Shown: positions 1 through 5,226 of the stretch, piece by piece
Numbering within the stretch: the first letter of the stretch is position 1
Layout of the letters: each line of letters opens with the position of its first letter
Source of the DNA: DASYUM01 sp036001225
GTDB lineage: Bacteria > Methylomirabilota > Methylomirabilia > Rokubacteriales > DASRDR01
Assembly (NCBI GenBank): GCA_036001225.1
Contig: DASYUM010000005.1
Coordinates: forward strand, 1-7,791
Direction: 5' to 3'
Length of the DNA: 7,791 nucleotides
The notes under the pieces: generated by a model
Databases searched by the model: none
Seen by the model: the letters and a program-made list of their open reading frames with translations, nothing else
What the model was told of the DNA's origin: nothing
Made by a program: the position numbers and the translations under genes

Positions 1-2052
1 CTCCATCCGGGGCTCCTTCTTGGGCCCCTGGGACTGGTAGTCCCACACCAGGTCGAGCACGGGCCGGTCCTTCCTGTCCTTCGAGTCCTTGTAGAGGGCC
101 TTCACCCGGTCGCCGAGGTCCACGATGAAGGCCGCGTCCGAGCGGGCGTCACCCGGTGGCTCGACCGCCTTCACGTGCCACTGGGCCAGCCGCATGGTGT
201 TGGTGATGGAGCCGTCCTTCTCGGCGGCCGGCGCGCCGGGGATGAAGAACACCTCGGTTTGCGAGCCCTTGGGGTCGATCCCCGGCTCCTTCCATACCGC
301 GGCCGTGTCGGACTCGAAGATGTCCACGACCACCAGCCAGTCGAGGCTCCGGAGCGCCTGGCGCACCATCTTGGCGTTCGGGCTGTCCACCGCCGGGTTC
401 TGCCCCATGCAGATGAAGCCCTTCACCTTCTTCTGGAGCATCCCGATCGTGAAGTGCTGGTGCGAGTAGGCGTCGGCCTTCTCGCGCTTCGGGAGGTAGT
501 CGTAGGCGTAGTCGTTGTCCTTGGTCGCCGCCGGCCCCCACCACGCCTTCAGGAGGCTCACGACGAACTTCGGGTTGTTCACCCAGTAGCCGCCCTTGGG
601 GGTCGTCTTCTCCAGGTAGTCGGTGAGGGTGGGGTGTGGGGCCTGGAGCGGCTCGGCCGGGTAGCCCGGCAGCATGTGGTAGAGGGTGCCGAAGTCGGTG
701 GCGCCCTGGACGTTCGAGTGACCCCGGAGGGCCACCACGCCGCCGCCCGGCCGCCCGATGTTGCCGAGGACGAGCTGGAGCATGCAGAGGGCTCGGATCT
801 GCTGGACGCCGTTGGTCGACTGGTTGAGCTGGAGGGCGTAGGACGCGGTGGCCGTTTTGTCCGGCCCCGAGGCCGAGCAGTAGATCTCCGCGGCCTTCAG
901 GAAGAGGTCCTTCGGGATGCCGCAGATCTTCTCCACCATCTCGGGGGTGTAGCGGGCGTAGTGTCGGCGGAGGTGCTGGAAGACGCAGTTGGGATCCTTG
1001 AGCGTCTTGTCCTGCTTGGGATAGCCGTCGGCGTCGAGCTGGAACTTCCACGTCGACTGGTCATACGTGCGCTTGCCGGCGTCGTAGCCGGTGAACAGCC
1101 CGTCCAGGTCGGCCGGCGTCTTGAAGGCCGGGTCGACCAGGAGCGAGGCGTTCGTGTAGTTGACCACGTAGTCGTGGAAGTACTTCTTGCTCTCGATGGC
1201 ATAGCGGATCAGGCCGCCGAAGAAGACGATGTTGGTGCCTGACCGGATCGGCACCCAGATGTCGGCGGTGGCCGAGGTCCGCGTGAAGCGCGGATCGACG
1301 TGGATGATCTTGGCCCCCCGCTCCTTGGCCTTCATGACCCACTTGTAGCTGACCGGGTGACACTCCGCCCAGTTGGAGGTCGGCATGATGACGTCGGCGT
1401 TCTGGACGTCGATCAGGTTGGTGGTCATGGCTCCCCGGCCGAAGGTCGCCCCGAGGGCCGGCACCGTCGCCGAATGGCAGAGGCGCGCCGAGTTTTCCAG
1501 GTTGACGAGGCCGAGGCCGCGGGAGAGCTTGGCGATCAGGTAGTTTTCCTCGTTGTCGAGGACGGAGGAGCCCAGCCACGCGATCCCCTCACACCGGTTG
1601 ACGGTGACCTCCTTGTCACCGACCTTGGTCTTCTCCACGAAGGTCTCGTCGCGGGACTTCTTCACCCGCTGGGCGATCTGTTCCATCATCCAGTCCAGCG
1701 GCTTCTCCTCCCACCGGTCGCTGCCCGGGGCCCGGTAGAGACACTTGGTGATGCGGCGCTCGTTCAGCGAGAGCTGGTAGGTCGAGGAGCCCTTCGGGCA
1801 GAGCGCGCCCTCGGTGTGGGGCGCGTCGGGATCGCCCTCGATGTCGATGATCTTGTTGTCCTTGACATAGATGAGTTGGGCGCAGCCGACGGCGCAGTAG
1901 GGACAGACCCCGGGGAAGACCTTGGCCTCTTTGATCCGCATGGAGGTGGCCGCCGCCTCCACCGGGGCGAGGTCGATTCCCCGGGCGCCGACGGCGACGC
2001 CCGTGGCGGTGGCCCCCGAGAACCTCAGGAACTCACGGCGCGATAGGCTCAT
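1..2052 (-). CDS. fdnG: Formate dehydrogenase catalytic (alpha) subunit, FdnG/FdoG type, Cys form, 3' end outside window
   Basis: Catalytic subunit of an exported molybdenum or tungsten formate dehydrogenase, oxidising formate to CO2 and passing electrons to iron-sulfur and membrane partners presumably encoded to the left. The frame is open for 684 codons with no stop at the window edge; E. coli FdnG is about 1015 aa, so the C-terminal third is missing. Visible in order: twin-arginine signal SRREFLRFSG (residues 4-13) with a likely AAA cleavage site near 35; [4Fe-4S] cysteines 50, 53, 57 and 85 (CPYCAVGC then ALCPKG); the active-site segment ARLCHSATV with Cys192-His193, where E. coli has Sec196-His197; then FGRGAMT, HVDPRFTRTSA, YTNASLLV and ALRGHSNVQG, all close to FdnG. 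The codon at 1477-1479 reads TGC. The ATG at 2052 is supported by GAGGAG at 2059-2064, 6 nt upstream, and by the Tat signal starting right behind it. It probably shares a transcript with the small gene upstream. Confidence 0.95.
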   Translation of the reverse strand, partial: MSLSRREFLRFSGATATGVAVGARGIDLAPVEAAATSMRIKEAKVFPGVCPYCAVGCAQLIYVKDNKIIDIEGDPDAPHTEGALCPKGSSTYQLSLNERRITKCLYRAPGSDRWEEKPLDWMMEQIAQRVKKSRDETFVEKTKVGDKEVTVNRCEGIAWLGSSVLDNEENYLIAKLSRGLGLVNLENSARLCHSATVPALGATFGRGAMTTNLIDVQNADVIMPTSNWAECHPVSYKWVMKAKERGAKIIHVDPRFTRTSATADIWVPIRSGTNIVFFGGLIRYAIESKKYFHDYVVNYTNASLLVDPAFKTPADLDGLFTGYDAGKRTYDQSTWKFQLDADGYPKQDKTLKDPNCVFQHLRRHYARYTPEMVEKICGIPKDLFLKAAEIYCSASGPDKTATASYALQLNQSTNGVQQIRALCMLQLVLGNIGRPGGGVVALRGHSNVQGATDFGTLYHMLPGYPAEPLQAPHPTLTDYLEKTTPKGGYWVNNPKFVVSLLKAWWGPAATKDNDYAYDYLPKREKADAYSHQHFTIGMLQKKVKGFICMGQNPAVDSPNAKMVRQALRSLDWLVVVDIFESDTAAVWKEPGIDPKGSQTEVFFIPGAPAAEKDGSITNTMRLAQWHVKAVEPPGDARSDAAFIVDLGDRVKALYKDSKDRKDRPVLDLVWDYQSQGPKKEPRME

Positions 2053-2058
2053 GACGGA

Positions 2059-2064
2059 CTCCTC
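2059..2064 (-). promoter_or_regulatory. Ribosome-binding site of the formate dehydrogenase gene
   Basis: GAGGAG on the minus strand, 6 nt before the ATG at 2052. It fixes the start that gives the full twin-arginine leader. The rest of the 109-nt gap up to the 92-codon gene holds no clear promoter, so the two genes are probably co-transcribed. Confidence 0.7.
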
Positions 2065-2161
2065 TACACTGAGGGGGGTTCGCGTCGCTGGCTCGAGTGC
2101 GAATGGCAGTCCTCCGCTCCGCCACGGCTCGGTCGGAGCGCAGGCCCTCGGGCGGGCGGGG

Positions 2162-2440
2162 CTACAGCTCGGGGCTGGCCCACTCTTCCCAGGCGCGACG
2201 GAGGACGACGATCCTCGAAGGGCGCCCCGCGGCTGACTCGATCTTGACGATGTCTCCCGGATTCAGGGCGGCCAGGTCGGCGGTCGTTCCCTCGTCCGTT
2301 GCCACCACGGTCCCCTGGTGACAGGACAGCTCGGTACACGCATCCTGTGCGCCCCGAACCCGCACCCGGCCCCTGTCTTTGTCGACTTCGACGATCAGGA
2401 GCCGACTCGTCTGAAGGCGGTCGGTGAGACTCTCCGTCAT
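2162..2440 (-). CDS. Small protein of unknown function encoded upstream of formate dehydrogenase
   Basis: A 92-aa protein that I do not recognise. Its sequence alternates hydrophobic and charged residues in short strands (RLLIVEVDKDRGRVRVRG, then GTVVATDEG, then PGDIVKIES and RIVVLRRAWEEW), suggesting a small beta-barrel or OB-like fold; this is inference from pattern only. It has two cysteines, 35 and 40 (CTELSC, followed by His41), which could bind metal or form a disulfide. There is no signal peptide or membrane segment, so it is probably cytoplasmic. The start is well supported: AGGAG at 2448-2452 lies 7 nt before the ATG, and a sigma70-like promoter with an operator lies 45-86 nt upstream. 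It ends 109 nt before the formate dehydrogenase start on the same strand, so a role in expression, maturation or control of that enzyme is plausible but unproven. A 91-aa frame overlapping it lacks these signals. Confidence 0.65.
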   Translation of the reverse strand: MTESLTDRLQTSRLLIVEVDKDRGRVRVRGAQDACTELSCHQGTVVATDEGTTADLAALNPGDIVKIESAAGRPSRIVVLRRAWEEWASPEL

Positions 2441-2447
2441 CGTGCTT

Positions 2448-2452
2448 CTCCT
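2448..2452 (-). promoter_or_regulatory. Ribosome-binding site of the 92-codon gene
   Basis: AGGAG on the minus strand, 7 nt before the ATG at 2440. It selects this frame over the overlapping alternative frame ending at 2064. Confidence 0.65.
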
Positions 2453-2484
2453 GGAATCGAAGTTACTGGTTGATGGTTTTGGCC

Positions 2485-2514
2485 CTTGTACTATGGTCAG
2501 ACCGCCGGTGTCAA
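2485..2514 (-). promoter_or_regulatory. Sigma70-like promoter of the small gene and formate dehydrogenase
   Basis: Reading leftwards, a perfect -35 TTGACA (2509-2514) is followed by an 18-nt spacer and a -10 of TACAAG (2485-2490, four of six consensus bases). Transcription would begin around 2478, leaving a leader of about 40 nt before the ATG at 2440. The spacer contains one operator copy and a second copy abuts the -35 box, which suggests repression by blocking RNA polymerase. Assignment is by sequence pattern only. Confidence 0.5.
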
Positions 2515-2526
2515 GCGGTCAGACCA
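2494..2526. promoter_or_regulatory. Paired GGTCAGACC operator of GntR/FadR type
   Basis: Two identical near-palindromes GGTCAGACC lie at 2495-2503 and 2517-2525, 22 bp apart or about two helical turns. With flanks, the left copy TGGTCAGACCGC and the right copy GCGGTCAGACCA are themselves inverted repeats differing only at the central base, separated by 9 bp. Each copy matches the GntR/FadR-family operator pattern TNGTNNNACNA except at one outer base. The 9-bp gap contains the -35 box of the leftward promoter. No complete GntR regulator is encoded in the window, so the regulator would lie elsewhere. Confidence 0.55.
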
Positions 2527-2567
2527 CAGGCGGCGGGCCCGGGCGACGCCATCCTAGACGCGATGCG

Positions 2568-2888
2568 TCAACCATCACGGGGCCCCGGCTGGTTCGCGCG
2601 GGTGTAGAGGGAGAGCTGCTCCTCGAGGACGCCCCGGGCCGCGTCCACCTGACCGGCCTCGAGGAGCTCGACCACGCGCCGGCGGGCGGCGGGATCGAGG
2701 ATCGGCCCGTTGGTCACCGGATTGTACAGCCGGCCCAGCTCGAGCAGGATGCGCTTGACGCTCCCGGCATCCCCGAGATTGGCCAGCGCCTCCCGGAACA
2801 TGTCGATGGCGGGATCGTCGCGCTTGCGGAGCTTGCCCCGCCGGAAGACGAGATCTTCGGTGGAGTCGGCCGGGCGGTCCTCGACCAT
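2568..2888 (-). CDS. Small helical protein of unknown function
   Basis: A 106-aa protein that I do not recognise. It is rich in charged residues and predicted to be mostly helical, with no signal peptide, membrane segment or cysteine. The C-terminal half (RRRVVELLEAGQVDAARGVL, then EEQLSLYTRA) resembles the last helix pair of the FCD ligand domain of GntR regulators (EALRAGD-AEAA-HL pattern). However, the length is far too short for a regulator, no helix-turn-helix is present upstream, and the match could be a generic helix-turn-helix repeat. Support for it being a gene comes from its context: a promoter with a perfect TATAAT 21 nt upstream of the start, and AGGA at 2897-2900, 8 nt before the ATG. 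It is the first gene leftward from the region it shares with fdhD and lies upstream of the 92-codon gene and formate dehydrogenase, which suggests a link to that enzyme. Confidence 0.6.
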   Translation of the reverse strand: MVEDRPADSTEDLVFRRGKLRKRDDPAIDMFREALANLGDAGSVKRILLELGRLYNPVTNGPILDPAARRRVVELLEAGQVDAARGVLEEQLSLYTRANQPGPRDG

Positions 2889-2908
2889 GGCGCCAATCCT
2901 GATGCGGG

Positions 2909-2938
2909 ATTATAGGAACCGGGCCGGGGCCCGGTCAA
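2909..2938 (-). promoter_or_regulatory. Strong sigma70-like promoter for the 106-codon gene
   Basis: Reading leftwards, -35 TTGACC (2933-2938), an 18-nt spacer and a perfect -10 TATAAT (2909-2914). The start of transcription would be near 2902, giving a leader of about 14 nt before the ATG at 2888. In such GC-rich DNA a perfect TATAAT at correct spacing is unlikely by chance. Confidence 0.6.
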
Positions 2939-2941
2939 TGG

Positions 2942-2965
2942 CGAACCTGGCAAGGCCGAACCTGG
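2942..2965. repeat. Tandem CGAACCTGG repeat between divergent promoters
   Basis: CGAACCTGG occurs at 2942-2950 and again at 2957-2965, a 15-bp period, in the same orientation. The pair lies 4 bp upstream of the -35 box of the leftward promoter and 9 bp upstream of the -35 box of the fdhD promoter. That is where a transcription factor acting on both genes would bind. No known regulator is assigned. Confidence 0.4.
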
Positions 2966-2973
2966 GAAAAGGC

Positions 2974-3003
2974 TTGACCGGCGCGCCGGCGGGCCACTAG
3001 GCT
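2974..3003 (+). promoter_or_regulatory. Probable fdhD promoter
   Basis: TTGACC (2974-2979), an 18-nt spacer and TAGGCT (2998-3003; matches the TANNNT core but only three of six consensus bases). Transcription would begin near 3010, just ahead of the ribosome-binding site GAGGAG at 3014-3019. The weak -10 suggests low constitutive expression or dependence on an activator. Confidence 0.4.
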
Positions 3004-3024
3004 GGAGATCACCGAGGAGTTCCC

Positions 3025-3810
3025 ATGCGCGCCTATTACACCTGGAAGACCGGCAATCTGCGCGAGGTCAAGGGGCATGTCGTCCGCGAGCAGCCCCTGA
3101 CGGTCTTCGTCAACGGCGAGAAGTTCATCACCCTGCTCGCCTCGCCGACCAAGCTCGACTGCCTGGTGGTCGGTTATCTGTGGCTCGAGAAGGTGATCGC
3201 GTCGGTCGACGACATCCGCCGGCTGTCGGTCTCCGAGGTGGACGGCCGGGCGGAGGTCGAGCTCACCCGCCCGGTGGAGCTGCCGAAGGAGCGGATCCTG
3301 ACCTCCGGGTGCGGCGGCGGCATCACCTTCCGGATCGACCCCCGGCTGTTCTCCCGGGCCGAGTCCGACCTGCGCGTCGACCCGGCCTGCCTCTTCGACC
3401 GGATGAAAGAGCTCTACCTCCAGGCAGTCGGTTACCGATCCTCACGGGGGATCCACGGAGCCGCGCTCGCCGATCCCGACCGCTTGCTCTTCATGGCCGA
3501 GGACGTCGGCCGTCACAACGCGGTGGACAAGATCGTCGGGGAAGCCCTCCTCAAGGGGGTCTCCACCCGCGACCGCATTCTCCTGAACACGGGGCGCATC
3601 TCTTCCGAGATGCTGCTCAAGGGGGCCCGCATGGGGGTGCCCCTCGTCGTCTCGCGGACCTCCCCGACCGAGATGGCGGTGAGCCTCGCCGAGCAGCTCG
3701 GCATCACGGTCGTCGGCTATCTCCAGCACGACACCTTCAACCTCTACGCCGGCGGGGACGCCCTCATCCTCGACGACCCGCCGCGGGTCCCGCTGCCGCC
3801 AGCCGCCTGA
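3025..3810 (+). CDS. fdhD: Formate dehydrogenase accessory sulfurtransferase FdhD
   Basis: FdhD carries sulfur from IscS and inserts it into the molybdenum cofactor of formate dehydrogenases; without it the enzyme is inactive. It acts in the cytoplasm before Tat export. The 261-aa product has the family signatures: QPLTVFVNG near residue 23, the sulfur-transfer loop TSGCGGG with Cys96, the cofactor-binding motif EDVGRHNAVDK (159-169), TGRISSEM (189-196) and LAEQLGITVVGY (221-232). E. coli FdhD has a CXXC pair (Cys121/Cys124); here the second position is Gly99, so only one cysteine remains in the loop. The ATG is chosen because GAGGAG lies 5 nt upstream and the frame upstream is non-coding; the N-terminus is slightly shorter than in E. 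coli. It is divergent from the formate dehydrogenase genes, its obvious client. The last 47 nt overlap the end of the convergent methyltransferase gene. Confidence 0.95.
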   Translation: MRAYYTWKTGNLREVKGHVVREQPLTVFVNGEKFITLLASPTKLDCLVVGYLWLEKVIASVDDIRRLSVSEVDGRAEVELTRPVELPKERILTSGCGGGITFRIDPRLFSRAESDLRVDPACLFDRMKELYLQAVGYRSSRGIHGAALADPDRLLFMAEDVGRHNAVDKIVGEALLKGVSTRDRILLNTGRISSEMLLKGARMGVPLVVSRTSPTEMAVSLAEQLGITVVGYLQHDTFNLYAGGDALILDDPPRVPLPPAA

Positions 3811-4597
3811 CCGCGCCGGGATACCCGCGCCTTCGGACGCGGGCGGCCCGCCGGCCTGGGCGGAGCCAGGCGAGGCGGCTCGCCAGGCCGACCACCTCTC
3901 CGATCACGGCGACGACGGGAGGCTCGAGTCGCGCCGTCCGCGCCTGCTCCACGATGTCCGCCAGCGTGCCGGTCACCGTCTCTTGCGCCGCCGTCGTACC
4001 CCAGCGGATCAGCGCCACGGGGGTCTCGGCGGCGCGGCCGTGGGCCCGGAGCTCCCCGACGATCCGGGGGAGGCTCCCCACCCCCATCAGAACGACCAGC
4101 GTGTCGACGGCGGTCGCCAGTCGCCCCCAGTCGACGGTCTGCCTGCCGCCGTCCTCGTGCCCCGTGACGACGGCGAAGGACGAGGCGAGCCCCCGGTGGG
4201 TCACCGGGATGCCGGCGTACGCCGGCACGGCCACCGCCGAGCTGACGCCGGGGACGATCTCGAAGGGGATACCGGCGGCGGCCAGCGCCGACGCCTCTTC
4301 GCCGCCCCGGCCGAAGACGAAGGGATCCCCGCCCTTCAGCCTGACGACCCGCCGGCCGCGGCGCGCGTGGTCGATCAGCAAATCGTTGATCTCGGCCTGC
4401 GGGAGACAGTGGGAGCCGGTGAGCTTGCCCGCGAAGATGCGGAGGGCCTCGGGCGGCGCCTCGTCGAGGAGGCGGGGGTTCACCAGCCGGTCGTAGACCA
4501 CGACTTCCGCGCGCCGGAGGCGCCGGAGCCCCCGGAGGGTGAAGAGTCCCGGATCGCCCGGGCCGGCCCCGACGAGGCTGACCCGGCCTAGTCGCAT
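3764..4597 (-). CDS. cobA: Uroporphyrinogen-III C-methyltransferase (SUMT/CobA type)
   Basis: Transfers two methyl groups from S-adenosylmethionine to uroporphyrinogen III, giving precorrin-2, the entry step to siroheme and cobalamin. The 277-aa product has the family motifs in order: GAGPGDPGLFTL (10-21), VVVYDRLV (32-39), RLKGGDPFVFGRGGEE (86-101), VPGVSSA (115-121), GIPVTHRG (129-136), LMG, and RWGTT near residue 200. The frame is open upstream to 5008, but the ATG at 4597 is chosen because the protein family begins just before GAGPGDP and this start overlaps the preceding gene's stop by 10 nt, implying translational coupling. It is the last gene of the reductase-siroheme operon, which points to siroheme rather than cobalamin as the product. 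The C-terminus carries about 25 extra Arg/Ala-rich residues that read antisense through the end of fdhD and may be recently acquired read-through sequence. Confidence 0.93.
   Translation of the reverse strand: MRLGRVSLVGAGPGDPGLFTLRGLRRLRRAEVVVYDRLVNPRLLDEAPPEALRIFAGKLTGSHCLPQAEINDLLIDHARRGRRVVRLKGGDPFVFGRGGEEASALAAAGIPFEIVPGVSSAVAVPAYAGIPVTHRGLASSFAVVTGHEDGGRQTVDWGRLATAVDTLVVLMGVGSLPRIVGELRAHGRAAETPVALIRWGTTAAQETVTGTLADIVEQARTARLEPPVVAVIGEVVGLASRLAWLRPGRRAARVRRRGYPGAVRRLAAAGPAAGRRG
3824..3843 (+). terminator. UUCG-capped hairpin after fdhD
   Basis: CCCGCG (3824-3829) pairs with CGCGGG (3838-3843) around a loop containing C-TTCG-G, an extra-stable tetraloop only in the plus-strand RNA. It starts 13 nt after the fdhD stop codon. 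No T-run follows, so it may stabilise the 3' end or act with Rho rather than terminate on its own. It lies within the 3' coding part of the convergent methyltransferase gene. Confidence 0.35.
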
Positions 4598-5223
4598 GGC
4601 TCGCCCCCGAGGCGTCGCACCAGGTGACTCCGCGCCTCGGCGGGCCGTCCCGCGGCGACGAGTCGCCTGATGTCCCCGTCGAGCGCCGCGCGCCAGGTCT
4701 CGGCGTCCGGGCGATGCCCGCGTCCCCGGAGCTCCTGCCGGACCTCGGCCACGATGCGGGCGAGCGCTGCGTAGTCCTCGGTGAAGTACGCCTCGAGCTC
4801 CTCCCGGATGGCACGGGCGAGCGCCGGGCTCGTCCCGCCGGTGGCCACGGCCACGACGAGGTCGCCGCGCCGGAGGACGGAGGGAAGGATGAAGTCGCAG
4901 CGGGCGGGGTCGTCGGCAGCGTTGACCCAGACTCCCCGCGCCCGTCCCTCGCGGGCGACCTCCGCGTTCACCTCGCCGTCGTCGGTGGCGACGAACGCGA
5001 GGTGGCACCCCGCCAGGTCACCCGGCGCATACGGTCGGGCCTGGTGGCGGATTCCGCCCTCGCGGGCCAACCGCGTGAGGGCGGGCGTGAGGGCCGGGCT
5101 CACGACGGTCACGGCCGCCCCCAGGGCCCGCAGGGCCTCGACCTTCCGCTCGGCCACCGGGCCGCCCCCGATGACGAGGCAGGGCCGGCCGTCGAGGTCC
5201 AGGAAGATCGGGTAGTATCCCAT
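4588..5223 (-). CDS. Precorrin-2 dehydrogenase, possibly also sirohydrochlorin ferrochelatase (Met8/SirC/CysG-N type)
   Basis: Oxidises precorrin-2 to sirohydrochlorin with NAD+; Met8 and CysG relatives also insert iron to give siroheme. The 211-aa protein matches the CysG N-terminal half. It has the opening YYPIFLDLDGRPCLVIGGG, the nucleotide-binding turn GGGPVAERK (19-27), VVSP (40-43), VNAADDPARCDFILPS (100-115) with Asp104/Asp105 at the position of the CysG catalytic Asp104, and VATGGTSPALAR (126-137). By alignment Thr128 replaces the serine phosphorylated in Salmonella CysG. Whether it also has ferrochelatase activity cannot be read from sequence; no separate ferrochelatase is visible in the window. 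The ATG lies 3 nt after the reductase stop codon with only a poor ribosome-binding site, so translation is probably coupled. The stop overlaps the methyltransferase start. E. coli fuses these two functions in CysG; here they are separate genes in the reverse order. Confidence 0.92.
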   Translation of the reverse strand: MGYYPIFLDLDGRPCLVIGGGPVAERKVEALRALGAAVTVVSPALTPALTRLAREGGIRHQARPYAPGDLAGCHLAFVATDDGEVNAEVAREGRARGVWVNAADDPARCDFILPSVLRRGDLVVAVATGGTSPALARAIREELEAYFTEDYAALARIVAEVRQELRGRGHRPDAETWRAALDGDIRRLVAAGRPAEARSHLVRRLGGEPCD

Positions 5224-5226
5224 GGC

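Noticed and set aside
1477..1479. Possible selenocysteine codon in formate dehydrogenase
   Set aside because: The codon reads TGC, not TGA, and the frame has no internal stop.
149..1579. Minus-strand open frames within formate dehydrogenase (149-1051, 897-1202, 1061-1579)
   Set aside because: They are out-of-frame readings of the formate dehydrogenase gene, which is open without a break from 2052 to the window edge.
175..2046. Long plus-strand open frames opposite formate dehydrogenase (175-1242 and 1300-2046)
   Set aside because: Both lie wholly opposite a strongly conserved FdnG sequence and encode no recognisable motif; high GC makes stop codons rare in this antisense frame.
2115..2140. 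Inverted repeat CGCTCCG/CGGAGCG between the 92-codon gene and formate dehydrogenase
   Set aside because: Seven base pairs with a 12-nt loop and no T-run; too weak to call a terminator, and inverted repeats of this size are common in GC-rich DNA.
2064..2339. Alternative 91-codon minus-strand frame overlapping the 92-codon gene
   Set aside because: It has no ribosome-binding site or promoter and is Arg/Pro/Gly-rich in the manner of shadow frames.
2557..2569. GACGC-GAT-GCGTC palindrome at the stop codon of the 106-codon gene
   Set aside because: Five base pairs with a 3-nt loop and no T-run downstream; not enough to call a terminator or operator.
3180..4496. Plus-strand frame of 438 codons spanning fdhD and the region opposite the methyltransferase
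   Set aside because: It is out of frame with fdhD and antisense to the methyltransferase; the product is Arg/Pro-rich with no motif.
4598..5008. In-frame upstream extension of the methyltransferase to a start at 5008
   Set aside because: The extra 137 residues are Arg-rich and overlap the conserved precorrin-2 dehydrogenase; the family starts at GAGPGDP just after the ATG at 4597.
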